Counted from the stretch's first letter, positions 1-10,192 are shown. The stretch is DNA of 64,000 nucleotides from Turnera subulata (GCA_028386065.3 JAKUCV010003073.1:42360-106359), one strand, 5' to 3'. Program-made: numbers and translations. The notes: generated from the letters alone by a model not told the origin.

Positions 1-111
1 CTCTCAAATCCTCAACAGGATATTGGCTCAATAAAAGTTTTGATGAATGTATGAAATGAATGCTTGAATGTAGAGAGTTGATTAGTACTTAATCAGAGCT
101 GAAAATGCTCA

Positions 112-119
112 ATTTATAG
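112..119 (-). promoter_or_regulatory. TATA box of SIRE-type LTR
   Basis: The reverse strand reads GCTATAAATTG here. The same relative position in the two related LTRs carries TATAAATA. The palindrome array lies about 100 bp upstream on the reverse strand, as in those copies. Confidence 0.55.
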
Positions 120-214
120 CTCTGAAAAGTTAAGGAGCCGTTTGAAAAGCACCCAAGAAAACAGCTTTAAACAGAACATAGTGGGTGCTGAAAAGTTGTC
201 AGCACAACGGCTAA

Positions 215-897
215 AACATCGATGTTTAAAGATATAACATCGATGTTGTGCCCATTAAATTTGAATTTTGGGCTAACGGTAACTAAAACATCGATGTTTT
301 CCATCCCAACATCGATATTATTGTGATTCTGTGGAAAATTTTTTAAGGCATCATGTGAAGAACATTGATGTTTGAAAACCAACATCGATGTTATTTTGCT
401 TCTGTGAAAAATGAGTTTAAGAACCAATTTGAAGAACATCGATGTTCCAAAGACAACATCGATGTTATTTTGCTTCTGTGAAAAATGATTAGAACTGACC
501 ATTGAAGAACATCGATGTTTAATTTTACAACATCGATGTTATGCTCATGTAAGATATATTTTCAAATGCAACGGTCATGGAACATCGATGTTTAGGAAGC
601 CAACATCGATGTTCTGTGCCTTCTGCCAATTTTTAGAAAATTCTTTGAAGGAAGGAACATCGATGTTTAGATGACAACATAGATGTTATTTTGGCTCGGC
701 AAAAGAGAATTTAAGAATGACTTGAAAGAACATCAATGTTACAAATGTGAACATCAATGTTATGACAAATTTTAAAAGCAACGGTCATTAGAACATCGAT
801 GTTTGGGATTCCAACATCGATGTTATTAGCCTACTGCCTGTTTTAGAAATTTGTTTGAAGGCAGAACATCGATGTTTGAAAACACAACATCAATGTT
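215..897. repeat. AACATCGATGTT palindrome array 1
   Basis: I count ten doublets, 20 sites, of which 14 are exact AACATCGATGTT and six differ by one base. Within a doublet the two palindromes are separated by 8-9 variable bases, so their centres lie 20-21 bp apart. Doublets follow each other every 60-80 bp, and the second site is often followed by TTTTGCTTCTG-like sequence. Four of the six variants change the central CG to TG or CA. The array occupies the U3 position upstream of the LTR TATA box. Confidence 0.95.
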
Positions 898-1183
898 ATT
901 TACTCAGAAAGCTTTTTTTGTGAATAAGCAAGAGTTATGTGATGCATGAGCAAAGTTCATTTAATTTTGAGCCAATGTCCTAGAAGAGTTGAGTGTTATA
1001 CCTTGTACAATTTATAAATCTAACTCTTCTTTCTTGCTCTTCTTTGCACTTCAATGAGTGGTCGCATCTTTGTTCACATTGCTTGATCACTTCTTTGCTT
1101 GATTTCGTTTTGCTTCATCTTTGTCTTGATCTTGAATTGGTTTGTCGATTATCAAAATCTATAATGAACCATGAGTTCTAACA

Positions 1184-1276
1184 CCCCTTTCCCTCTTCCT
1201 TCTCTTTTTTTTTTATCAAGCTCTAGTGGTGATTAATCGAGCTCTCTTTTGGTTTTTTTTATCTGCAGCTGAATTT
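1184..1276 (+). repeat. gypsy LTR fragment
   Basis: The run CCCTCTTCCTTCTC followed by TATCAAGCTCTAGTGGTGATT and TCGAGCTCT matches the chromovirus LTR at about 4045-4115. It is a leftover of a gypsy LTR into which the SIRE-type LTR (left) and the short element (right) were inserted. Confidence 0.65.
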
Positions 1277-1426
1277 GTGAAGGTGCTCTCCTTGAGGGGG
1301 ATAAAAAAGCATCGCGTCCCGAGTTCGAATCCCTAGTGCTGCAGCATGGTAAAGGATTTAATCTGGCGGAGGGAGTGATGTAACAATACCTGGGTTTGGT
1401 GGGTCCCTCGGGGAGAGGGCCTTCAC
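1277..1426 (+). mobile_element. 150-bp short interspersed element, copy 1 (SINE or MITE)
   Basis: This copy and 25215-25363 are about 90% alike and have the same ends. It starts GTGAAGG and ends CCTTCAC; the terminal ~22 bp form an imperfect inverted repeat (GTGAAGGTGCTCTCC against GTGAAGGCCCTCTCC), which suggests a DNA-transposon-derived MITE. It also contains GAGTTCGAATCCC at 1321-1333, a good match to the RNA polymerase III B box of tRNAs, which suggests a tRNA-derived SINE. No poly(A) or T tail and no clear target duplication is visible. The class is left open. Confidence 0.6.
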
Positions 1427-1694
1427 AAAAAAGGATAAAATTTAATACTAACCTTCTTGGTCGTAAAGAAGAGGATAAAATTGTAACTCATAAGAATAAG
1501 GTTTGTGGTCAAATAGCAAATAAAAGCACATAGAGAAAAGTTACTAAAGCCTAGACATAATACTAAGAAACCTATATTCAAGATAAAAGTCTGACGGAAA
1601 CAAGAACTTATGAACTCGGCTGATTCTATGACGATAGCAACATAGCATTCTAAAAATTCCGTAAAAATCAATTAACGAAAATCGGGGCGTTACA
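1427..1694 (-). repeat. gypsy LTR 5' end fragment
   Basis: On the reverse strand this begins TGTAACGCCCCGATTTTCG at 1694, the conserved start of the gypsy LTRs in this window, followed by the same T-rich sequence. It is truncated after about 270 bp at the short element. Confidence 0.65.
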
Positions 1695-1699
1695 GTAGA

Positions 1700-3015
1700 T
1701 GTAAAGTTTCCTATAGCTATTATGACACTCATAATAGGCACAATATGCAGCGGAATTATAGAAACTAACCAAGAACCACATGTGAAGCAACATAAACCGT
1801 ATAACAATTTTAACATACCTGTAGTATTAGAATCTTTCACCTAATTGCTAGATGGAATCAGCAAGAGCAAGACAACGGCCTGGCTCCTCTACGGTATCCA
1901 CACGAACCGTGATTGGCTTGGAATCGTCACACGAATCAAGCCTCGAGCTCCCCCGGATTGATGTGCTAGCAACAAGAAACCGGAAGCTAAGTGTTTTGGG
2001 TGTTTTTCTTCCTTCTCTCACAAAGAAGAAGAAGAGAGCGAGAGGAGTGTTTCTTGAGCTCTAAAACGTGCAAAGATAGGGGAGGGAGCAGCAAAAAAGA
2101 TCTTATCACTTGCACTAAACACACCCATCCAAAATGCGAAAGTGGATTAGTGGTAATGGCCAACACATGGTCCCTATGATAATGACATTCATTATCTTTA
2201 CCACCCACTAACCCATAATTAGATAACACACTCCCAAAGCACTAAGTTTGACCCAATAATTCTGGTAATTAGTGAGCCAAAACGACCTTGGTTCAACCAT
2301 GGTCCAACTACGGTCCAACCACACCCGGTCCAACCATGGTCCAACTACGGTTCAACCACACCCGGTCCAACCACGGTTCAATTATCTGCTCGAATCAACG
2401 GTTCTATGTGTGTGACCCTGTAGGCACTTGCAACGTCCGACAAAAATTGTAAAATCTCATTTTACAATTATAAACAAAGAGCGGCGTCTAGCAACACATC
2501 ATTGCTACCCGAACGACAAGATGAGTACTGATTCTCTATGCCTCGTAACATGTCATCGTCCTTTCGTCCCATTATCAAGATTAGACACAAGACATGGAAT
2601 ATGTCAATCTCGTATATGTTCAATCTATGTTTCTTGATCCCCGAGTTAACTGTATAAAACGGATACCCGTGATATCACCATATCACCTAATCCGAGCATG
2701 GCCATGCATTTAACAGTTCAACTCTATCAAGAAACCATATGATAATATACCCGTTATATGGGTCGAACGAATCCCGTCTTGATCAATCAAAACCCACTAC
2801 ATACTCGTCATATACCCAATGATTACCCTTATGTCCACCCAGTTACGGGTGACTAGGAATAATATCAAAGCACATGATTCATACGTTGGAAACCTTGACG
2901 ATCACAGGTCGAAGGACAATACATATATAAGAAACACTAATGACATACATATAACGTTCCATGTAGTGTTCTTATGTGGGTCGGTCCGGTCCACAAGTTC
3001 TCTAACTTGTACCCG
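1700..3015 (-). mobile_element. copia-family LTR, truncated
   Basis: It starts TGTAAAGTTTCC, the reverse complement of the copia LTR 3' end, and runs through blocks shared with the solo LTR at 27244-28788: the GCAGCGGAA block, TTCACCTAA, CGGCCTGGCTCC, the series of GGTCCAACCA repeats, and CGACAAGAT. Homology stops near CTTGTACCCGTATGT at about 3015, so roughly 230 bp of the LTR start is missing. Confidence 0.85.
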
Positions 3016-3229
3016 TATGTGTATCAAATTCCCGCACCATCACAAGGGCGAGGGCATGATTGAATTCCTCCCTCCAACCAAAGTCCTTCTCCTTGCAATA
3101 TTCTTCTGAGCCGCCAAGGAAGTATCGGTCAATGATTTTTGATAGCGCCAGGAGATTGTTTTGGTTCATGAATAAGTGGACTTGACTTTCGGCTAGAAAG
3201 AAGAATTTGCTCACTTCCTTCAGGATAGC
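3016..3229 (-). other. unidentified fragment with short reverse-strand ORF
   Basis: Between the truncated copia LTR and the chromovirus LTR lies about 210 bp with no match elsewhere in the window. The reverse strand is open for about 70 codons (including FFLAESQ and DRYFLGGSEEY). I do not recognise the peptide. It could be a broken coding piece of another transposon or the original flanking DNA. If the chromovirus has a target duplication, ATAGC at 3225-3229 would be its left copy. Confidence 0.3.
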
Positions 3230-6169
3230 TGTAACGCCCCGATTTTTTCATAATTTTATTTTTGAACTTTTTAAATTTTTATTTCCAATTTTAACCTCGA
3301 GAGTTTCGGAGTTTTGGACCTAATGGTATTTAATTACCTCGAATTATTGAATTTATGTCGGGTTCTTTCTTTATCGAGCTTTCGTTGGAGTTAAATCGGG
3401 TTTCGGAGTTGGAAACTAAACTTGTGCGTAGTTTTAGTAAAACTACGTCGTTCTGAGTTTTTAAATAAAAAAAAGACCCCGCGTTGACTAATGCAGGTTG
3501 ACCGCGCCTCAGTCCGAAACGGCGTCGTTTCGTGACTGAACCTGCCAACCCTAAAAAAAAAAAAACTTTTCCTTTCTTGTCTTTTCTCTTTTCTTTTCTT
3601 CCTTCTCTTCTCCATACCCGACGGCGCCTCACCCTAACCCTTTTTTTCTCTCTCTCGTTTTCACTCAAACCCTCTTCTCTCTCTCTGTTAATATCACCAC
3701 CGCCTCTATCTTCTTTCCCTCACGGAAATCCCGCCGTCTCACTCTCTCTTTCTCTCTTCCTTCGAGCCGCGTCCCTCTTTCGCCATCTTTGCAGGCCTCG
3801 ATCGGTGGAGGTCGTACGATGGGAAACTCGAGGGCGAACTCGAGTCGGCTACCACCGCTATTCACCGTATGCTCGATTTTTGTAGCAGTGGTGCGTGTCG
3901 CTGGTGCTCGGTGAGCCGGTGAGTTCCAGTGGTGAGGACGGGTTGGTCGTGTTGGTATTCATCAGTCAGTGTGCCTGTGTCGAGGCTCGAGGTTGAATCG
4001 AGCGGTCTTGCCTCCATCTATTCCGGTAAGTCTTTGAGTCGACCCTTTTCCCTCTTCCTTCTCTTTTTGTTATCGAGCTCTAATGGCGATTGATCGAGCT
4101 CTGTTTTGGTTTGGGGCTTGTGTTGTTGCTTGGGTGGTGGTTCGTGGCGGCGTGATGTCGGTTTGCTGCTGGTTGTGGTGGTCAGGTCTTGGCCGAGCAG
4201 TGGTCGTAGGAGCACAGGCGCATGTTGGTGGACATCGAGCAGGGTATTCCTTGACTTAGATTGGTGTTGTGTGGGTTTCCGAGAAGAGGTGCTGGTTCGT
4301 GGATCTGTTGTTGCCCGGACCTGGTTAGCACTCCGGTAAGGACCTGGTTTTCGTTTCATTCCATTCAGTTGAGCTTTGAATCTAAGTTTGGGAATTGCGT
4401 GTTTTGTTGATAGTTGTTAAGCATGTTCAGTTTGGTAGAATTATTGGAGTTGGTGTGTTATGGTACTATTCTGGCGAGGTGGTGACCGGAATCCAGCGAG
4501 CACGGGTCCCGTTCCGGGGAGAATGCTTTTTTTCCGGCGGGGCAAGCTATACTTCGGCATTACACGGTATCACTCCGAGGATTTTATGTATTTGTTCTAC
4601 ACACATGACATGTAACATAATTAAACGGATATGGTAGTTGTATCAGAAATAACCGAGATATAATGGAAACCGAGAGTGGGGAATGAGAAGCATGTGGACG
4701 GCTTGTCCGATGCGGGTAGAACCTTTAGGACAGTAACTCAGCCTCGGGTAAAACCCAGAGTTAGAATAAATCGAGTCCAAGCTAGTAATAAATTGTTATG
4801 ACCCAAATATAACAATTGGACTTAATAAGAGTGGGCTTTATGCACAAGGACATATGTGGGTTCCACAGTGGATTTGATGGTTTTTTGCTTTAGGCCCAAA
4901 GATGATGTGGGCTTTGGCCCAGGTGATATTTGGACTTAGTTAAGCTTTAAGCCTGTGAACTTTAGGCCCGTGACACGACGGAGTTGTAGTCTAAGAGTGA
5001 GAGTTGACCTTTGGGCTTAGACCCTGACCCTTGTAGTTACGTGCCTAGAACTCAATATTAATAAACATAATCAGGCTAGAGGGCTTAAGTAGTTATAGTG
5101 AAATAATCACATAATTAGGATGCATCGACCATGTCCTATGTTGTCAAGTATGTGACCTTGTGTGTGTTATATTATAGGATACGTCGAGGCAAGACCGTGT
5201 ACCAAGTTTTCTGAGACAATCTTAATAGCCAGGTGAGGACATATAAACCTTGATATGCTTTACTACCTGCGGTACTCAGGTTGATAGGCTTAGAACATGG
5301 TATTGTAAATTATTTTATGCTGTAAGCATTGTATGTCTGTTTTATCTTGATGAAATTCATGCTCTGACTGTGTTATGTGCTTAGCTGAAAAGCCATGTTA
5401 ATTGTTTTGAGCTGATAATGCTGTGTTAATTGTTATAAGCTGATAATGCCATGTTAATTGTTGTGTGCTGACAATGCCATGTTAATCATCTATGAGCTGA
5501 ATTGCCATGTTTATGATATGTGATAGTTGCAATATCATGTATATTTTGAGCCATAGGCTCTGTTCAAGGAAAAACCCTATAATGGTATACAACCTATATA
5601 CAACCATAAGAAACACTTATAGAAACTTCATAAATGGTAACATAAAGTGCCTGGATAAAAAAATATTCTACTATGGGGCTGTTGACCGATAGCACCGAGT
5701 GGGAGAGTGGTTACCTCTCGGGATTTGTGATGGATAAAAACAAAGAGTTTTAGAGACGATGCCTTGGGGATTAGATGGATGCGCCCCTTGGTTAGTTTAG
5801 TACCTGATATTGGTATGTACTGAGAGCATCCCTTAGAGAGGCGCCGCCATGGGGAAGGTGGGTGTACCCCTTGGTTATTTTACACCTAGTCTTGGTATGT
5901 ACTGAGTGCACCCCTCAGCGAACCGTCGGCCACTTGAGGTATTTTGGTGGTTAGTTTTGTTTCCGATCTTACCCCTTCCGATGAGATAGTATTTTTGGGT
6001 TGAGCCCTGGATTGATCAGTCGCAACCGCACCCGACACACATAGTAGAGGGCCCAAATAAAACATTCAAAGTTAATAAATTATAAACTATCACTTGAATA
6101 AGATGATTTGAGCTAAGTGTGGGATTAAAGTCTGATGTTGACTTTGTGTTGTGCATTGTGACTTGTTAT
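3230..6169 (+). repeat. chromovirus LTR, first part
   Basis: It starts TGTAACGCCCCG like the other gypsy LTRs and then follows the LTR at 58536-61506 (pyrimidine-rich leader near 3560-3760, CCGGTAAGT near 4025, CCGGTAAGG near 4335, TGGGC/GGCCCA block 4840-4980). It breaks off where the SIRE-type element is inserted. Confidence 0.85.
6165..6169 (+). other. Target site duplication of SIRE-type element (left)
   Basis: GTTAT precedes the LTR start here and is repeated at 14138-14142 after the other LTR. Confidence 0.9.
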
Positions 6170-6734
6170 TGTTAGTGCAATGACCCTTCGCTAGAGGGGG
6201 GTGAATAGCGATAATCGAATTGAAAACGAAATAGGCAGGAATTGAATGCGGAATTTAAAGAATGAAGGACACAAAGATTTTTATACTGGTTCACACACAA
6301 CTAACTTGTGGCTAATCCAGTCCTTCAAGGCTCACTTGAAGAGTTTACTATCCAGTGTTAAGCTTCCGGGTGCTTAACAAACCGTTTTACAACCTGAGAG
6401 TTCAAGTCACATGAATCTCAATACACTTGCTTGAAGATACCTCACTTCAAGACTTTCTAGGATTTCTAATCACAAGAATCCTACTCTTTTGCTTAAGGAT
6501 ACCAAACCTTAAGACTTCTCTCAAGGGAACAATCCACCCTTGTAGTGTATGAATAACACTTACAATCTCTCAAGCAAAACTCTCTAATAGAGTGGATATG
6601 AGTACAAAAGAAGGCTCTATTGAACAACTCAGAATTCTCACAAGTTATAGCTCAAAAATTTGTTGAATGAATTTTCAAAGAATGCTTGAATGTATGTATG
6701 AGTTGATCAATCTGAAAATGAGGTTTAAGGCCTC

Positions 6735-6742
6735 TATTTATA
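6735..6742 (-). promoter_or_regulatory. LTR TATA box
   Basis: The reverse strand reads GACTATAAATAGAGGCC. The palindrome array begins 97 bp upstream, with AACGGC motifs between. The equivalent box in the other LTR is at 13274-13281. Confidence 0.75.
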
Positions 6743-6838
6743 GTCTAAAAGATGCATATAATCATTGGGAACAATTTCTGAAACCTTTATGAAAGTTTAG
6801 CATGTTTGTCTGAAAAAGGTTTCCGCCCATAACGGCAC

Positions 6839-7302
6839 AACATCGATGTTTTGATCAAGAACATCGATGTTTAGCCGTTGCATTTAAATAATTGAGCCAA
6901 CGGCTAGTAAAACATCGATGTTGCATTTTAGAACATCGATGATGTTTTCATACACAACATCGATGTTCTTCAATGCAACATCGATGTTTTTTGGCTTCGC
7001 AAAAATATGATCAAAAAGGGTCTTTGCCAGAACATCGATGTTGGAAAATGAAACATCGATGTTTTGTTCAACATCGATGTTTAATTGGCCAACATCGATG
7101 TTTTTTGGCTTTGGCAAAATTTTATTTCAAAGACAAGTTCTCATGAACATCGATGTTGGATTGTAAACATCGATGTTTTGACCAACGGTCACAAGAACAT
7201 CGATGTTTTATAATCCAACATCGATGTTTTCTTGCTACTGCCAAAAAAGATTTTAAAATCGACTTGATGCAACATCGATGTTGTTCTCAGGACATCGATG
7301 TT
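6839..7302. repeat. AACATCGATGTT palindrome array 2 (LTR U3)
   Basis: Sixteen sites, 14 exact by my count, mostly in doublets with 8-9 bp spacers. Doublets are followed by TTTTTTGGCTTCGCAAAA or CTTGCTACTGCCAAAA. CCAACGGCTA and CCAACGGTCA lie between doublets. Confidence 0.95.
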
Positions 7303-7602
7303 TGGGACTCAAAAATCAGTTTTATGACTTACATGATTTATGAAATGCATGAGGAAAATGATTTTTGGTTTGAGCATTAACTTGGAGTACTTGAGTTACC
7401 ATTTACAAGGATTTCCTATAGATGAACTCTCTATATATCTTCATCCTTGTTGCTTCAAATCTTGTACTCCTTTGTCATAGACTTGTGCTTCATTGTTTGA
7501 TGTCTTTTTGCTTTCTTCAAGGAATGAATTCATGAATGGAGCTTTGGTTAGTTTGTCATTATCAAAACCCTGAAATGAAACATGGAAGCATTAGTCCTAA
7601 CA

Positions 7603-7616
7603 ATTTCCCCCTTTTT
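7603..7616 (-). other. Polypurine tract
   Basis: Adjacent to the left LTR the reverse strand reads AAAAAGGGGGAAAT, the purine run that primes plus-strand DNA synthesis. Further purine runs of the same kind follow at 7677, 7710 and 7748. 7617-7854 has no other feature I can name. Confidence 0.8.
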
Positions 7617-7854
7617 GATAATGACAAACTCATGTTAGTATATGCCAAGTTTTATGAGTTCTTAAGAGGATGAATTCCCCCTATGTTTTTGAATTGTTCA
7701 TTCTATGATTCCCCCTAACTTGGTGCATATACTTACTTGATTATTTTCCCCCTTTTGTCATTAGCAAAAAGAAACAACAATAAGAAGCATTTGATTCAAT
7801 TAAAAAGATACTTAAACAAGAATGACATAAATGTAAACAAAGCAAAAAAAAATC

Positions 7855-9108
7855 CTAAAAGGATGAGCTAAAGTCATCATCATCAGCATTATTATCCTCA
7901 TGGTCTTCATCATCTTCATCATCTTCTTCTTGCTCAATGTCCATGGGAGCATAGTCCTCATCCTCCTCATCATCATTATCATCCTCATTATCACCATAAT
8001 TGTAGCCTTGGTAGTATGGTGGAGGATTGTAGTTGATGTGATCAAAATAAGCACGCAGGTCATGTCCTTGCCTTTGTACTTCTATGTCGATTCTTTCAAT
8101 GGACCTTCCCAAGCAGCAGAGAGTGGCCGCAATTGAAACAAGTGTAGCGCCAGGAGGTCGAGGAGCAGGTGCAGGAAGAGCAAGAAAAGAGCCTGCTTGA
8201 GATGCTTCGGCTTGTTGCTCTGCTGGTTGGTGAGGCGGTTGAGCTCCCTCAACAGCGTGTCCGGTTCTGAATGTGGTATTGGATATTGCCCAAGACTTGG
8301 CTGCCGTGGTGAGGGTTTCTGCCAACGGATTAAAACCTGCGCTAAGCAGAATATCGGTGACCAGAAACGCATAGGGCAATGGATGGTCGGTGTTTGCCTG
8401 TTCCGCCATGTGCATAAAGACGAGTCGTCCCCAATTGATGGGTGCTCCGTGAAGAATGGCGTGAAGAATCTTCTCGTCTTCAATGGTCATGATGGTGTGA
8501 CTCCCGGCTCGCGGTTTGATCACACGGGTGACAAGATAGAACAGCACGCGATATTCCGGATTAATCGAATGAATGGTGGGACGGCCGGAACGATTCCTCT
8601 TCACTTCTGTGATGCCAAGCTCTGCAAGAAGAGGAATCTCATACTGAGTAAGAAAATGATCTCCCCCATAGCCGGATATATCGTGGCCTTGGACGGGCAA
8701 TTTGGCGATGGCCCCGAATTGCTCCAAGGTGAGTTGGATGACCTTTCCATTGATTTGAGCAGATAGAACCTCTCCTTCCCGAGTTAATGTCGAGTAGAAT
8801 GCCCAGATGAAGTCGGCATTGTACTCATGTCTGCTCCTGGTCACAAACTCCCAAAGGTGTGATTGTTGAAGAAGTCTGGGTAGGTTTGTGTATTGCTTTT
8901 CTTGTGGATATTCAGCAGGTAGATATCTAGGAGGTGCAATGAGTCTTTTGGCAAAGTGCGTGTTGTATCGATTTAGCTGTGAACGGGAAGTGAACCAGAT
9001 ATGAGTTCCTTCCACAGGGTATTGGTTCCCAGAGCTAGATGAACTCCTTCTCTTGGTGGGATGCTCTTGAAGAGGATCTTTGCCTTTAGAGCTTCTTCTA
9101 CTAGCCAT
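7855..9108 (-). CDS. SIRE-type accessory ORF, putative plant transposon protein
   Basis: The ORF encodes 417 residues. The N-terminus (about 1-30) is basic and serine-rich. Residues about 45-290 form a globular part with FTSRSQLNRYN, WEFVTRSRH, FYSTLTREGEV, NGKVIQLT and GAIAKLPVQG, a pattern I associate with the family called putative plant transposon protein, seen in SIRE-like elements. Residues about 290-320 are proline- and alanine-rich. The last 60 are strongly acidic (runs of D and E). No transmembrane segment is evident, so it is not an obvious envelope protein; its role is unknown. It is intact, unlike almost everything else here. It has its own TATA box about 120 bp upstream and the palindrome array beyond that. 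Confidence 0.75.
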   Translation of the reverse strand: MASRRSSKGKDPLQEHPTKRRSSSSSGNQYPVEGTHIWFTSRSQLNRYNTHFAKRLIAPPRYLPAEYPQEKQYTNLPRLLQQSHLWEFVTRSRHEYNADFIWAFYSTLTREGEVLSAQINGKVIQLTLEQFGAIAKLPVQGHDISGYGGDHFLTQYEIPLLAELGITEVKRNRSGRPTIHSINPEYRVLFYLVTRVIKPRAGSHTIMTIEDEKILHAILHGAPINWGRLVFMHMAEQANTDHPLPYAFLVTDILLSAGFNPLAETLTTAAKSWAISNTTFRTGHAVEGAQPPHQPAEQQAEASQAGSFLALPAPAPRPPGATLVSIAATLCCLGRSIERIDIEVQRQGHDLRAYFDHINYNPPPYYQGYNYGDNEDDNDDEEDEDYAPMDIEQEEDDEDDEDHEDNNADDDDFSSSF

Positions 9109-9223
9109 GGTGTTTAGGAAAGGGAGAAGAATTCAAGCAAAAGAGGAGAGAAGGTTGTATGGAGATTATGCAAAGGATGAAGAGAACCAGATTGTAGGTG
9201 AGAAGGAGAAGGAAAGATGTGAG

Positions 9224-9231
9224 TTTTTATA
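9224..9231 (-). promoter_or_regulatory. Internal TATA box for the accessory ORF
   Basis: The reverse strand reads CCACTATAAAAACTCAC, 116 bp before the ATG at 9108. CCGTT and AACGGC motifs and then palindrome array 3 lie directly upstream, the same order as in the LTR promoter. Confidence 0.65.
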
Positions 9232-9287
9232 GTGGAGCCAAAAAAAAGTAGCCGTTGTGAGCAGTAACGGCTAGTTTTTGATGACAC

Positions 9288-9731
9288 AACATCGATGTTT
9301 TCACCCAAAACATCGATGTTTAGGCTCCCTAACGGCTATATTTTTTAAACTGTAACGGCTAAACATCGATGTTTTCCAGAGAACATCGATGTTTTTTGCT
9401 TTTGGTAGAAAAATTTAAGATATGCCTAGTGGTCCAACATCGATGTTTTTAACATAAACATCGATGTTTTTTGCTCTCGGGAAACAAATTCCATTTTTCC
9501 AACATCGATGTTTATACCAAAACATCGATGTTTATGGTATACTGCCAATCTGATGGTTAAGCACTATGGTTAAACATCGATGTTTGGTGTTTTGAACATC
9601 GATGTTATGAGGAAGAATTTGAAGGACTTACCTGAACATCGATGTTTCGATACTAAACATCGATGTTTTTGTCATTCTGCCTCTTTTGTGATGCATCCAA
9701 CATCGATGTTGGTCAGTTGAACATCGATGTT
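9288..9731. repeat. AACATCGATGTT palindrome array 3 (internal)
   Basis: Seven doublets, 14 sites, all exact by my count. Spacers are 8-10 bp. The array starts 57 bp upstream of the reverse-strand TATA box at 9224-9231 and ends about 460 bp before the forward-strand TATA box at 10193, so it lies between two divergent transcription units. Confidence 0.95.
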
Positions 9732-9741
9732 TTCTCTGTTT

Positions 9742-10192
9742 GCTTAGTAAGGTCCTTGCTTGTTCAACTGTGCTTGTCGTCCGAATCGAGCTGTCCCTAC
9801 AAAACAGATTTAGTAGAGCCTCGGGTGCTCAAATTAGCAATGAATAATACATGAATTAGGGTGATGAAAACATGTGTGACAATTTCAAGAGGTGGTAAGT
9901 ATCCCTCTGCTGCTAAGAGACATTTTCTTCTTGTCGTCAGTGCACCGGGCTCGAGAAATTGTCTTGTCGGTTGGACTTTGATAGCCTCCGATACCTAGCT
10001 AAATAGACACTAAACCCCGTGACAAATCAATAATGCAATGCTAGGCTAAAATTTTCAACAAAGCAGATTTTTGATTAGTTGAGAGATTGGCGGTTAGTAA
10101 TAATGAAATTGGCGTTTCTGTTTGTCGAATTATTTCTTAATCTCTGGCAGATGTGGTAGGGGTCGCCCCTTGGAACATTTCAGCTTTGATTC
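9742..10192 (+). other. Unassigned upstream region of the captured gene
   Basis: No ORF of note and no match elsewhere in the window. It separates palindrome array 3 from the TATA box of the forward-strand gene. It may be the captured promoter region. Confidence 0.35.

Larger units (their letters stand above)
1..1183 (-). mobile_element. SIRE-type Ty1/copia LTR, partial (outer end at 1183)
   Basis: This stretch aligns by eye with the two LTRs of the SIRE-type element further right: same order of TATA region, palindrome array, and TC-rich tail ending in CTAACA. It lacks the other end because the window begins inside it. The TATA box reads on the reverse strand, so the LTR is oriented leftwards. 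It abuts a gypsy LTR fragment at 1184. It is more diverged from the other two LTRs than they are from each other, so it is an older or subfamily copy. Whether it is a solo LTR or part of a larger element to the left cannot be seen. Confidence 0.75.
6170..7602 (-). repeat. SIRE-type LTR (3' LTR of the element)
   Basis: 1433 bp, nearly identical to 12712-14137. It contains CCTTCGCTAGAGGGGG and GGTGAATAGCG near its left end, a sequence typical of plant SIRE-type LTRs, then a reverse-strand TATA box and the palindrome array. One palindrome carries an extra GAT (AACATCGATGATGTT) compared with the other LTR. Confidence 0.92.

Noticed and set aside
215..897. CRISPR-like array
   Set aside because: Repeats of 12 bp with 8-9 bp and 50-bp alternating gaps, in plant retrotransposons, with no cas genes.
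3532..3885. Serine/proline/leucine-rich ORFs in pyrimidine-rich LTR leaders (also 15223-15657, 20254-20621, 23242-23676, 58762-59232)
   Set aside because: Composition follows the CT-rich leader. The frames are not conserved between LTR copies beyond what DNA similarity gives.
6884..7117. ORFs translating to repeated NIDV or HRCF peptides (also 167-502, 7153-7380, 13423-13682)
   Set aside because: They are translations of the palindrome: AACATCGATGTT reads NIDV on either strand. They have no stable start, length or sequence between arrays.
7812..8063. Methionine-rich 83-codon ORF
   Set aside because: Out-of-frame reading of the acidic GAT/GAA-rich end of the accessory ORF.
8197..8766. 189-codon forward ORF
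   Set aside because: Antisense shadow of the 417-codon accessory ORF; no promoter or domain.
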